From positions 1-64,000 of the forward strand of contig JAUIBR010000030.1 in NCBI GenBank assembly GCA_030427705.1: a stretch of DNA of 64,000 nt, written 5' to 3'. Positions 8,334 through 15,779 of this stretch are shown here, piece by piece. Below the pieces are notes generated by a model, which was not told where the DNA came from, searched no databases, and saw only the letters and a list, made by a program, of their open reading frames with translations. Source of the DNA: a bacterium (GTDB lineage Bacteria; Myxococcota_A; Bradymonadia; Bradymonadales; Bradymonadaceae). The stretch's first letter is position 1, and each line of letters opens with the position of its first letter. Position numbers and translations under genes: made by a program.

Positions 8334-10169
8334 ATGCCGCAGTTCATGAAACAACTGAATTTCTGGATCGCACTGCTGGCCGTGGTGTGCATCGTTTTGT
8401 ACTTCGTGTTTCCCTCCATGGGGCTCGAGGAACACCGCGATTGGCCGCTCTTCGTGGCGTTAATTGGCGGCGGCGGTCCACTCGTCTGGGACCTGCTCGT
8501 TCAGACCTTCCGTCGCGAGTTCGGCGCGGACTTCCTGGCAGGCATCTCAATCGTCACTGCATTGTTATTAGGCGAGTACCTCGCGGGCAGCGTGATTGTA
8601 CTGATGTTGTCGGGCGGAGAAGCGCTCGAAGACTACGCTGTCAATCGTGCCAGCGACGTTCTGAAGGCACTGGCAGCCCGGATGCCGAGCATCGCCCACC
8701 GAAAGGATGGCGAGGACCTGACTGACATCACGGTGGACGAGATTCAGGTTGGCGACCTGCTTGTCATCATGCCGCACGAGCTGTGCCCGGTGGACGGCGA
8801 GGTCACGGAAGGCCACGGTCAGATGGACGAGTCCTATCTGACAGGTGAGCCGTACGTTTTGTCTAAGGCCCCAGGCGCAAACGTATTGTCGGGCGCAATC
8901 AACGGCGACACGGCGCTGACCATTCGAGCTACCAAACTTGCTCAAGACTCACGCTACGCCAGCATCATGACGGTGATGGAACACGCCCAGCAGACGAAGC
9001 CGCGCCTGCGCCGCATGGCCGACAAACTGGGGGCTTGGTACACACCGCTGGCCGTGACTATCGCGCTGGCCGCTTGGTTCTTCAGTGGCGACCCTGTTCG
9101 TTTCCTGGCGGTGATTGTCGTCGCCACGCCCTGCCCGCTCCTCATTGCGATTCCGGTGTCTCTGATCGGTGCGATTTCGCTTGCTGCCAAGCGGGCGATC
9201 GTGATTCGCGATGCGTCGATCTTGGAGCGCGTGGACACGTGCACAACGCTCATATTGGACAAAACAGGCACCCTCACACTTGGCAAGCCGACACTGACCG
9301 AAGTGCTTGCTGAAAAGCCGGACAAGGCGCTGGCGTTTGCGGCCAGCGTGGAACGCTATTCAAAACACCCGTTGGCGGCCGCGATCGTAAACGCCGCGAA
9401 TGAACGAGGGCTGCCAAACCACGAAGTCCACAATATCCGCGAGGAACCGGGCATGGGCCTGACCGCGGATGTCGGGGAGTTCAAACTCCAGATTACTGGC
9501 CGAAACAAGCTAATCGATGCCAATCACCCAGCAGCGAACGAACTGCCTGATGTCAAAGCTGGGCTCGAATGCATCATCCTGATTGACGACAAGTACGCCG
9601 CGACGTTTCAGTTCCATGATGAGCCGCGCGAAGAAGGACGCCCATTCATCGAGCACCTGGGCCCCGCACACGGCTTTGACCGCGTCATGCTGGTGTCTGG
9701 TGACCGTGAGAACGAAGTCCGCTATCTGGCCGACAAGGTCGGAATCGACATCATCTACGCAGAGCAAGCGCCCGAGGAGAAAGTCGAGATCGTCAAGGTC
9801 GAGGAGTCGAAGGCGCGCTGCGTGTTCATCGGTGATGGCATCAACGACGCCCCTGCCTTGATGACCGCCAATGTGGGCATCGCCTTTGGCGGCACGCACG
9901 AAATCACCACCGAAGCCGCCGGTGCCGTCATTCTGGAGCCAAGCCTGACGAAAGTGGATGAGCTCTTCCACATCGCCAAGCGCAACCGCAAGATCGCGTT
10001 GCAGTCGGCGTTTTTGGGAATGGGGCTATCGATGATCGGAATGGGGTTCGCGTCGGTGGGCATCTTGACCCCGGTCATGGGCGCAATGGCGCAAGAGGTC
10101 ATTGACCTGGCCGCCGTGCTCAATGCGCTCCGAACCGCGTTCCCTCCGAAGAATCTTACGGATTTCTAG
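8334..10169 (+). CDS. Heavy-metal/cation P1B-type ATPase
   Basis: A 611-residue P-type ATPase. It has the actuator motif TGEP (about 170), the transmembrane metal motif TPCPL (about 264-268), the phosphorylation site DKTGTLT (Asp about 309), the P1B-specific HP pair in YSKHPLA, and the hinge GDGINDAPAL (about 500). There is no N-terminal HMA or CxxC metal-binding domain, and the protein begins directly with membrane helices. TPCPLLIA differs from the CPC of Cu or Zn pumps, so the transported ion is not clear. The last base pairs share a CTAG stop with the convergent desaturase gene. Confidence 0.88.
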   Translation: MPQFMKQLNFWIALLAVVCIVLYFVFPSMGLEEHRDWPLFVALIGGGGPLVWDLLVQTFRREFGADFLAGISIVTALLLGEYLAGSVIVLMLSGGEALEDYAVNRASDVLKALAARMPSIAHRKDGEDLTDITVDEIQVGDLLVIMPHELCPVDGEVTEGHGQMDESYLTGEPYVLSKAPGANVLSGAINGDTALTIRATKLAQDSRYASIMTVMEHAQQTKPRLRRMADKLGAWYTPLAVTIALAAWFFSGDPVRFLAVIVVATPCPLLIAIPVSLIGAISLAAKRAIVIRDASILERVDTCTTLILDKTGTLTLGKPTLTEVLAEKPDKALAFAASVERYSKHPLAAAIVNAANERGLPNHEVHNIREEPGMGLTADVGEFKLQITGRNKLIDANHPAANELPDVKAGLECIILIDDKYAATFQFHDEPREEGRPFIEHLGPAHGFDRVMLVSGDRENEVRYLADKVGIDIIYAEQAPEEKVEIVKVEESKARCVFIGDGINDAPALMTANVGIAFGGTHEITTEAAGAVILEPSLTKVDELFHIAKRNRKIALQSAFLGMGLSMIGMGFASVGILTPVMGAMAQEVIDLAAVLNALRTAFPPKNLTDF

Positions 10170-10876
10170 GTTTCCAGAAGCTGTGCCTGACGATCCGCTT
10201 CATCTTCCTCGGCGGTTGGCAGGAACAACGCTGGGATGAAGTGCACGCGCTCGAAGAACTTCAAGCGCTTCAGGATGGGATTGCACCATCCAAAGCTGAT
10301 GCAGAAATACGAATCATGCGGTGGGGTGTGGTGAATCTCGTGGTCATCGGGATTCAGGATGATTCGATGTTTCTGAAGAAACCCAACAAACGGATTCACT
10401 TCCGCGCTGTGCGCCCAAGAGTGAATCTGGTTGGTCATGAAGATCGTGGCTGTGAAGGCAATGGTCCAAACCGAGATCCACGCCGACAGCTGTGGCCCCG
10501 CCAACGCTTGCGCTGTGGCGACAAATGGCAGGAACAGCAGGATGCAGACCGCCGAATTGCCGTTGACCTCGATGAAGTCGTGCTTGGTGATATCGGTGGG
10601 GTCGTCGTGGTGTTCACGGAATGGGCGAATGAAGCCCGTTCCCAAGAATGGCCAGCTCTTGCGGCCGAACGAATCGGCAAGCCAGTGCACCAAACCAGAC
10701 ACAAAATCCGCTGCCATCAAACCCGTGAACGCAGCAACAACTGCATACGCCCAGCCCACACCGTCCAGATATGGCGCCCATGGGGCCTTGATAAACTCAA
10801 AAATAAAAATTGCCCCAAACACCGCGATTGAGGTGATCTCAAATGCGCGATGCGCAGGTGTATACTCATTATTCAT
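10166..10876 (-). CDS. carF: CarF/TMEM189 (PEDS1) family plasmanylethanolamine desaturase
   Basis: A 236-residue membrane protein of the Kua/TMEM189 lipid desaturase family. It has several hydrophobic segments and the characteristic histidines SGLVHWLADSFG, FREHHDDPTDIT, HSWAHS and DDHEIHHTPPHD. In Myxococcus xanthus CarF makes the vinyl-ether bond of plasmalogens and is needed for singlet-oxygen signalling to carotenoid genes. I start at MNNEYTP because the upstream 15 codons are not typical of the family, though the ribosome site is weak (AAGAA). No carotenoid regulators lie nearby. It shares a CTAG stop with the ATPase gene. Confidence 0.85.
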   Translation of the reverse strand: MNNEYTPAHRAFEITSIAVFGAIFIFEFIKAPWAPYLDGVGWAYAVVAAFTGLMAADFVSGLVHWLADSFGRKSWPFLGTGFIRPFREHHDDPTDITKHDFIEVNGNSAVCILLFLPFVATAQALAGPQLSAWISVWTIAFTATIFMTNQIHSWAHSAEVNPFVGFLQKHRIILNPDDHEIHHTPPHDSYFCISFGWCNPILKRLKFFERVHFIPALFLPTAEEDEADRQAQLLET

Positions 10877-11047
10877 AGAAACATTCTTACCGGTCGCAAT
10901 CGATTCACTCAGTGATACCACAGAAGCGATAGTTCAAAGTAGAGTCAATCAGAATTCGCGATATCGTGTCGGTTTCATGCCGATTTTCGGATCTGGACTC
11001 GACGGACGCTTTGATGGACGCTTAGGCGACCACGTTCTGGAGACAAC

Positions 11048-12016
11048 TTGTTCAGTGAATCCACCAAGATTGCATGTGGAACCGCAATTCGGGTCGGTCG
11101 GCTCATGCTCGAGTCTGATTCCGCCTGTGTGATTTCTTTCCGAGGTGCCGAGCACGAGATAATCGCCCAAAACGGTGACACTGTCGCTCAACCACCATCG
11201 ACTGCGATTGAGAAAGTTCGAAGTTCAGGCCGATCGGAAATCCACATCGGGCAGAGCTCCTTCGCCCTGTCCCCAATCTTCCGTGAGGACGATGTGGTCG
11301 GGGTGCTGATGTTTTGTCGTCACGATGGCCTTGGCTTCGATGCGCATCAAATGCGGAACATCGATTCTATCGCAGACCAAATCAGTGCGTTAGAAGCTGA
11401 ACATGCGCATGAGCGCCTCAAGAAGGCGACCATTGCCGATGCATTCGGGCTCGATGACCCAACGTCCATTGTCTGGGGAGAGAGCGAAGTCGACGAAACT
11501 GAAGTCGACGAGCAACTCCCCGCGGACGGACCGGTACTGGCGTTTGGACCGTTGAAGGAAACGCCTTTAATCTCGACGGCTGGTCTTCAGGACATTCTGG
11601 CGAAGGCCGTTCACAAACTTCTGGAAAGTACCGAAGCCCACGTCGCGGCTGTCGTCCTATCCAACGAAAATGACCCATGCTCTGTTGTCGCGTTGGCGGC
11701 AACGTCTGACGCGCCAGCTGTCGCCTCGTCCCAGCTTGTGTCCAGGACCGTGGTGAACCGGGTTCTCGCATCAGGACTGCCCCTGCTGACGTTAGACGCC
11801 GGCGATGACGCTGTTTCAGAGGCTTCGAAGTCCGTTGCCAAGATGTCGGTGACTACCGTGATGTGCGTGCCGCTGTTGGTCAACGAGGCGGCGGTGGGCG
11901 TGCTCTACTCCGCCACCTTCAGCTTCAGCGGCAAATTTGACCACGCAACCCTGATGTCCATGATGAACGACGCACGCACATTATCGAAGCTCCTGGAGAG
12001 TTTCGGACAAGTCTAA
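11048..12016 (+). CDS. Double GAF-domain protein
   Basis: A 322-residue soluble protein with two GAF-like domains: about 1-125 (ACVISFRGAEH ... ALSPIFREDDVVGVLMFCR) and about 180-320 (AAVVLSNENDPCSVVALA ... SVTTVMCVPLLVNEAAVGVLYSA). They are joined by an acidic linker. No kinase, cyclase, phosphodiesterase or DNA-binding output domain is present, so it may act in trans. The start is TTG, chosen because GGAG lies 6 nt upstream; the next in-frame Met is at codon 20. Ligand is unknown. It precedes the universal stress protein gene on the same strand. Confidence 0.72.
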   Translation: MFSESTKIACGTAIRVGRLMLESDSACVISFRGAEHEIIAQNGDTVAQPPSTAIEKVRSSGRSEIHIGQSSFALSPIFREDDVVGVLMFCRHDGLGFDAHQMRNIDSIADQISALEAEHAHERLKKATIADAFGLDDPTSIVWGESEVDETEVDEQLPADGPVLAFGPLKETPLISTAGLQDILAKAVHKLLESTEAHVAAVVLSNENDPCSVVALAATSDAPAVASSQLVSRTVVNRVLASGLPLLTLDAGDDAVSEASKSVAKMSVTTVMCVPLLVNEAAVGVLYSATFSFSGKFDHATLMSMMNDARTLSKLLESFGQV

Positions 12017-12044
12017 GTGAAAATTTTCGTGCGCATTTGCAGTG

Positions 12045-12059
12045 GCGCAAATTTTGCGC
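12045..12059. promoter_or_regulatory. Inverted repeat GCGCAAA-T-TTTGCGC
   Basis: A perfect 7-bp inverted repeat with a single central base, in the 166-bp gap between the GAF gene and the universal stress protein gene. It lies within a stretch that repeats the word GCGCA/CGCAAA. It is the size of a typical dimer operator for a regulator of the downstream gene. No regulator is identified. Confidence 0.35.
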
Positions 12060-12182
12060 AAACACAGACGCAAAACACACCCGCGCGATCCTCTCAATCC
12101 TTCAAATTTTCATAAGGTTACATACCGTCCCGCATGTTGGCAGGGATGTTGCGTAGGAATTGCGTCGTGAACCAAGGAGTAC

Positions 12183-12980
12183 ATGATGTTCCAACGTACC
12201 AATAAAGATGAATTCATTATCGCCCATGCCACTGACCTGAGCGCCGAAGGCGGCATCGCATTCCGCCATTCTGTGGCACTCGCGCTGCAAAAGAAGGCGC
12301 CGCTGGTCACGTTGCATGTGAATCCTGCGACCGGCGAGCGACCCATGCCCGACGCCGCTGACCTCGGCTGGAATGTCGTTGGGTTGAACCACCACAAGGT
12401 GACCCACGAATGCTGTGACGACCCGGTAGAAACACTCTTGGACGCACTCCATCAGATCGAGCCCAACCTCCTGATTGTCGGTGCGCACAAGAAGACGACG
12501 TTCGAGCGCCTTACCAAAGGCAGCACCTCCGAAGCGCTAGCAACGAATAACGTGTGCCCTACCCTGTTTTTGCCAATTGGCGAGCAAGGCCTCATCGATG
12601 ATGAGGGACACATGACGTTTAGTTGCGTCATGGTCGCTGTTGGCGACGCAGAATCGGGCGAAAAGGCATTCGACGAGCTGAAGAAGCTGGTCCCAGCCGA
12701 CCGAGAAATCAACGTCGTGCTCTTCCACTCAGGCGAGCGTGGATTTATCGACGATTTCGCAAGCCGCCTGGATGTCCCGGAAGCCTGGCAAATCCGGACC
12801 GAAACACGTGACGGTGACTTCGAGGCGGAACTTGAAAAAGCCTGCGCTGACCTCGATGTGGACTTGATTGTGATGGCTACGCGACGCACCAACGGAATCA
12901 TGGATTTGTTCCGTGGCACGCACACGCAGCGCATTCTTCGCGAGCATTTCTGTCCGATGCTTGCCACCCACATTTCCTAG
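12183..12980 (+). CDS. Universal stress protein, two tandem Usp domains
   Basis: A 265-residue protein with two UspA folds. The first (about 1-135) keeps the ATP-type loop in GAHKKTTFERLTKGSTSEAL and ends NNVCPTLFLP. The second (about 142-265) has the DLIVMATRRTNGIMDLFRGTHTQRIL loop and ends HFCPMLATHIS. An AAGGAG ribosome site precedes two adjacent ATGs; the second ATG (12186) is equally possible. The protein probably acts in stress tolerance in the cytoplasm. It sits next to metal-ATPase, GAF and CarF genes, which gives this stretch a stress-response flavour. Confidence 0.87.
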   Translation: MMFQRTNKDEFIIAHATDLSAEGGIAFRHSVALALQKKAPLVTLHVNPATGERPMPDAADLGWNVVGLNHHKVTHECCDDPVETLLDALHQIEPNLLIVGAHKKTTFERLTKGSTSEALATNNVCPTLFLPIGEQGLIDDEGHMTFSCVMVAVGDAESGEKAFDELKKLVPADREINVVLFHSGERGFIDDFASRLDVPEAWQIRTETRDGDFEAELEKACADLDVDLIVMATRRTNGIMDLFRGTHTQRILREHFCPMLATHIS

Positions 12981-13000
12981 GTGGGAAGGCTCAAACCGCC

Positions 13001-13014
13001 GAGGTGATCACCCG
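13001..13014. promoter_or_regulatory. GGTGATCACC palindrome upstream of Cys-rich lipoprotein
   Basis: The 14-mer GAGGTGATCACCCG, containing a 10-bp perfect palindrome, lies 40 nt before the lipoprotein ATG. The identical 14-mer occurs once more at 24874-24887, also intergenic. It may be an operator shared by two unlinked loci. Confidence 0.3.
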
Positions 13015-13053
13015 CGTCGCCTTCGCAACATTCCCCCAACTACGGAGATTTCT

Positions 13054-13608
13054 ATGAAAGTGTTCATCACACTGATTGCCGCGCTGTTTCTTGTGGCATG
13101 CGACAAAGAAGAGCCAGCCATCTCGGTGGAGTCCGGTGACTCCAAAGTCGAGATTGGCGCCAAAGACGGCGTTAAGGTGGAAGCCGACGACAACAAGGTG
13201 ACCATTGGCGCCGATGGCGTAAAGGTCGACGGCAAGGATGGAGCCGTGAACATTGGTGCCGATGGCATCAAGGTCAACGGTGCTGACGTCAAAGTGAACT
13301 TGAAAGGCGGCGTTGCTGACGGCGACAAAGACTGCGGCGACGGCGAGAACTGCGTCATGAACTGCCCGAACGGCGATTGCAAACACTCGTGCGCGAAGGG
13401 CTCGACATGTGTCTCGAACTGCGCTGGTGGCGATTGCACACTCACCTGTGCCGGCGGCTCATGCGTCGCAAATTGCGCTGGCGGTGGATGCACACAAGCC
13501 TGTGAGGGCGGCAATTGCACGTTTAGCTGCGCAGGCGGCAAGTGCAAGCAAACGAAAGCAGACGGTGTTACGGCCGTGTTCACGTGCGCTGGCGGGGATT
13601 GTTCCTAG
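13054..13608 (+). CDS. Cys-rich lipoprotein with Val/Gly/Asp and CxxxC repeats
   Basis: A 184-residue lipoprotein. GGAG precedes the ATG by 6 nt, and the signal peptide ends in lipobox LVAC. Residues about 20-95 are an imperfect beta-type repeat (VKVDGKDGAVNIGADGIKVNG). Residues about 97-184 are tandem C-x3-C-x4-C-x3-C blocks (CVSNCAGGDCTLTC, CVANCAGGGCTQAC). It shares the cysteine pattern with the lipoprotein at 2433-2789 but has the extra beta-repeat region. Function is unknown; a disulphide-rich surface fibre or binding domain is plausible. The long frame upstream of 13054 is not the start because it runs back into the Usp gene. Confidence 0.82.
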   Translation: MKVFITLIAALFLVACDKEEPAISVESGDSKVEIGAKDGVKVEADDNKVTIGADGVKVDGKDGAVNIGADGIKVNGADVKVNLKGGVADGDKDCGDGENCVMNCPNGDCKHSCAKGSTCVSNCAGGDCTLTCAGGSCVANCAGGGCTQACEGGNCTFSCAGGKCKQTKADGVTAVFTCAGGDCS

Positions 13609-13620
13609 TCACCCAAGAAA

Positions 13621-13647
13621 ACAAAAAGCCCCGCAATTCTGCAGGGC
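13621..13647 (-). terminator. Intrinsic terminator of the Arg/Asn-rich lipoprotein gene
   Basis: Read on the minus strand, an 8-bp stem GCCCTGCA/TGCGGGGC (one G-T pair, loop GAAT) is followed by TTTTTG. It lies 27 nt after the stop of the gene at 13674-14531. Confidence 0.7.
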
Positions 13648-13673
13648 ATCGAACTTCACAAAGGTCGGCTTCG

Positions 13674-14531
13674 TTAACGGGTCCGGCCTTTTCCTTTGCC
13701 GCGGCCGTTGTCGCTGCGAGCCTTGCTACCCTTCGACTTTGAGCTGGAACCCTTGCTCGACTTACCGTTTCCACGGCTGCTCTGACTGCGTTGTGCGCGT
13801 GGATTGCTGTGTTTCTGTGGATTGCGCACGTTGTGACCGCGGTTGCCAGCAGAATGCGCTGGCCGAGATTTCTTTTGCGCATGGGACCGACCGCGAGCTG
13901 CGGAAGTCCGTCCTCGGTTCATGCTGTTGCCACGATTTCCGTTGCTGGCACGGTTGCCGTTGCTCGCTCGGTTGCCGTTGCTGGGGCGATTGCTTTGTGA
14001 GCCGCGATTTGACGAATTCTGGGGATTGGGCCGATGATTCCGCGTTGTGCGACCACGATTTGAGTTCGCTTGCCCGTTTGAGCGATTCACGTTCGCCCTG
14101 GCACGATTTGATGCGCTGTGGTTGGTCCGACGGTTATTCGTGCGCTGGTTGTTTCCGTATCCACCACCGCGATTCGTGCGAACCACACGTCGGTTCGAGC
14201 GAGGTTGCTGGCGACGGTCTACAACGACGGTGCGCGAGCGGTTCGAGCGGTAACTCCGATTATTCACACGCCGCGAGTTGTACACCGTTGTGTGGGTATG
14301 AACGGGTCGGGAGTCACGAACATATACGGTGCGCGTATGCTGGCGTGGTCGCTGATAGTGACGACGATGGTGGTGCCGATCGACGTACACGGTTTCGGTC
14401 TCGTACACGGTGGTGTGTGCTGGCTCCGATTCAACGTAGTGCGTGGTGGTCGTGGTGGAGTGCCGTGTACCTGCACAAGCAGACAGGAAGAGCACGGCAA
14501 TTGCGGTGAGGAGTATAACCAGGCGTCTCAT
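13674..14531 (-). CDS. Strongly basic Arg/Asn/Ser-rich low-complexity lipoprotein
   Basis: A 285-residue protein starting at MRRLVILLTAIAVLFLSAC (lipobox LSAC), with AAGGA 6 nt upstream of the ATG. After a Thr/His/Tyr/Val-rich segment the mature protein is dominated by Arg, Asn, Ser and Gly. It includes short repeats such as SNGNRASNGNR and a Lys/Ser/Gly-rich tail (KSSKGSSSKSKGSK). It has almost no acidic residues after position 60. A strongly cationic, disordered outer-membrane lipoprotein could bind DNA, LPS or polyanionic matrix; that is inference. It has its own intrinsic terminator. Confidence 0.72.
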   Translation of the reverse strand: MRRLVILLTAIAVLFLSACAGTRHSTTTTTHYVESEPAHTTVYETETVYVDRHHHRRHYQRPRQHTRTVYVRDSRPVHTHTTVYNSRRVNNRSYRSNRSRTVVVDRRQQPRSNRRVVRTNRGGGYGNNQRTNNRRTNHSASNRARANVNRSNGQANSNRGRTTRNHRPNPQNSSNRGSQSNRPSNGNRASNGNRASNGNRGNSMNRGRTSAARGRSHAQKKSRPAHSAGNRGHNVRNPQKHSNPRAQRSQSSRGNGKSSKGSSSKSKGSKARSDNGRGKGKGRTR

Positions 14532-14595
14532 ATTATTTCCTTCGTGAGTTCGATACAGAAGGTCAGACGCCACTAGTTCAGTTCTATTCAAACAA

Positions 14596-14629
14596 GAAAA
14601 ACGCCCTGTTTGCGCAGGGCGTTTTTTTA
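14596..14629 (-). terminator. Intrinsic terminator of Asn-rich lipoprotein gene 1
   Basis: Stem ACGCCCTG/CAGGGCGT with loop TTTGCG, extended by A/T pairs, with T-runs on both sides. It lies just after the stop of the gene at 14653-15042. A near-identical copy is at 15111-15143 after the paralogous gene. Confidence 0.85.
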
Positions 14630-14652
14630 GAACATGAACAAACCGAGGGCCT

Positions 14653-15042
14653 TTAGTTGCCGTTAGTGTTGTTCGTGCCGTTCGTATTGTTCGAGTTATT
14701 CGAGTTGTTCGAGTTGTTCGAGTTATTCGAGTTATTCGAGTTATTCGAGTTATTCGAGTTATTCGAGTTGTTCGAGTTATTCGAGTTGTTCGAATTGTTC
14801 GAGTTGTTCGAGTTATTCGAGTTGTTCGAGTTGTTCACGTTGTTCGAATTGTTAACGTTATTCGAATTGTTGACGTTATTGACGTTGTTGACGTTGTTAA
14901 CGTTGTTCGAATTGTTGACGTTATTGACGTTATTGACGTTGTTAACGTTATTCGTGTTGTTCGCGTTGTTGTCGTCATCGTCGTCCGAGCAACCAAACCC
15001 AATCAGGGATACAGCAGCCAGAGCAATCAAAAGCTTCTTCAT
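14653..15042 (-). CDS. Asn-Asn-Ser/Val repeat lipoprotein (paralogue 1)
   Basis: A 129-residue lipoprotein with signal peptide MKKLLIALAAVSLIGFGC and an Asp-rich spacer (SDDDDD). The rest is almost pure triplets NNV then NNS, ending NTNGTNNTNGN. AAGGAG lies 8 nt upstream of the ATG. It is paralogous to the next gene, with the same signal peptide, layout and terminator. Such Asn-repeat lipoproteins are common in Bradymonadota-like genomes. Function is unknown; the mature part is predicted to be disordered and uncharged. Confidence 0.82.
   Translation of the reverse strand: MKKLLIALAAVSLIGFGCSDDDDDNNANNTNNVNNVNNVNNVNNSNNVNNVNNVNNVNNSNNVNNSNNVNNSNNSNNSNNSNNSNNSNNSNNSNNSNNSNNSNNSNNSNNSNNSNNSNNTNGTNNTNGN
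14690..14960 (-). repeat. 9-nt tandem repeat inside the Asn-rich lipoprotein gene 1
   Basis: Imperfect 9-nt units (TTCGAGTTR on the plus strand, read as Asn-Asn-Ser on the minus) run for most of the gene. They grade into GACGTTRTT units (Asn-Asn-Val). In-frame gain or loss of units would change protein length without a frameshift. Confidence 0.85.
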
Positions 15043-15110
15043 TTCCTAACTCCTTGTTGTTTTTCGCAGTCTTCCATAAATGTCCTTTCATTGGACCGCG
15101 GTCAATAAAT

Positions 15111-15143
15111 AAAAAAAACGCCCTGTTTGCACAGGGCGTTTTT
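15111..15143 (-). terminator. Intrinsic terminator of Asn-rich lipoprotein gene 2
   Basis: Stem ACGCCCTG/CAGGGCGT with loop TTTGCA. On the minus strand it is followed by a run of eight T. It is nearly identical to the terminator at 14596-14629, showing that gene and terminator were duplicated together. Confidence 0.87.
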
Positions 15144-15168
15144 GAAGAACTTAAACAAACGAGGGGGG

Positions 15169-15540
15169 TTAGCCGCCGTTCGTGTTGTTCGTGCCGTTCG
15201 TGTTGTTCGAATTATTCGAGTTGTTCGAGTTATTCGAGTTGTTCGAATTGTTCGAGTTATTCGAGTTATTCGAGTTATTCGAGTTGTTCGAGTTGTTCGA
15301 GTTATTCGAGTTATTCGAGTTGTTCGAGTTATTCGAGTTGTTCGAGTTATTCGAGTTATTCGAATTGTTAACGTTGTTTGAATTGTTAACGTTGTTCGAG
15401 TTGTTCGAGTTGTTCACGTTGTTCGAATTGTTGATGTTGTTGACGTTGTTGACGTTATTCGCGTTGTTTTCGTCTTCGTCGTCTCCACAACCAATTCCAA
15501 TGACGGACACTGCTGCCAATGCAATCAATAGCTTCTTCAT
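15169..15540 (-). CDS. Asn-Asn-Ser repeat lipoprotein (paralogue 2)
   Basis: A 123-residue lipoprotein with signal peptide MKKLLIALAAVSVIGIGC, spacer GDDEDENN, then NNV/NNI/NNS triplets ending NTNGTNNTNGG. AAGGAG lies 9 nt upstream. It is a tandem duplicate of the gene at 14653-15042, differing mainly in the number and order of NNV and NNS triplets. Each copy has its own ribosome site and terminator. Function is unknown. Confidence 0.82.
   Translation of the reverse strand: MKKLLIALAAVSVIGIGCGDDEDENNANNVNNVNNINNSNNVNNSNNSNNVNNSNNVNNSNNSNNSNNSNNSNNSNNSNNSNNSNNSNNSNNSNNSNNSNNSNNSNNSNNSNNTNGTNNTNGG
15207..15450 (-). repeat. 9-nt tandem repeat inside the Asn-rich lipoprotein gene 2
   Basis: The same 9-nt TTCGAGTTR-type unit as at 14690-14960, with longer runs of the Ser codon version. 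It is expected to be slippage-prone. Confidence 0.85.
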
Positions 15541-15715
15541 TTCTGAGCTCCTTTCATATCGCTACAATATATATTGCTTGTCCCTAAAAAGGGTACGGCG
15601 GCGGTTAATGCAAAACAGATACCAACACCAGCACAACACATCGCAAGTTATTGTACCATAACACCTAAAAAGACTTTAGGCACCGGCATGCCTGGACAAT
15701 AACTGGCATATTTCG

Positions 15716-15749
15716 GACATAAATGTCAGCGTTCGCGGCACTAATGTCA
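15716..15749 (+). promoter_or_regulatory. AATGTCA repeats upstream of allantoinase
   Basis: GACAT-AA-ATGTC (15716-15727) is a perfect 5-bp inverted repeat. The word AATGTCA recurs at 15722-15728 and 15743-15749, exactly 21 bp apart, or two helical turns. The block ends about 30 nt before the allantoinase ATG. This spacing suits a DNA-binding protein on one DNA face. The remaining gap back to 15541 holds small hairpins (CCTAAA/TTTAGG) but no gene. Confidence 0.35.
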
Positions 15750-15779
15750 CATTTTTGAGAAGACTGAGACGACCGCACT

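Noticed and set aside
14657-15049. Plus-strand ORF of Leu-Phe-Glu repeats
   Set aside because: It is the antisense reading of the Asn-repeat lipoprotein gene, open only because of the 9-nt period.
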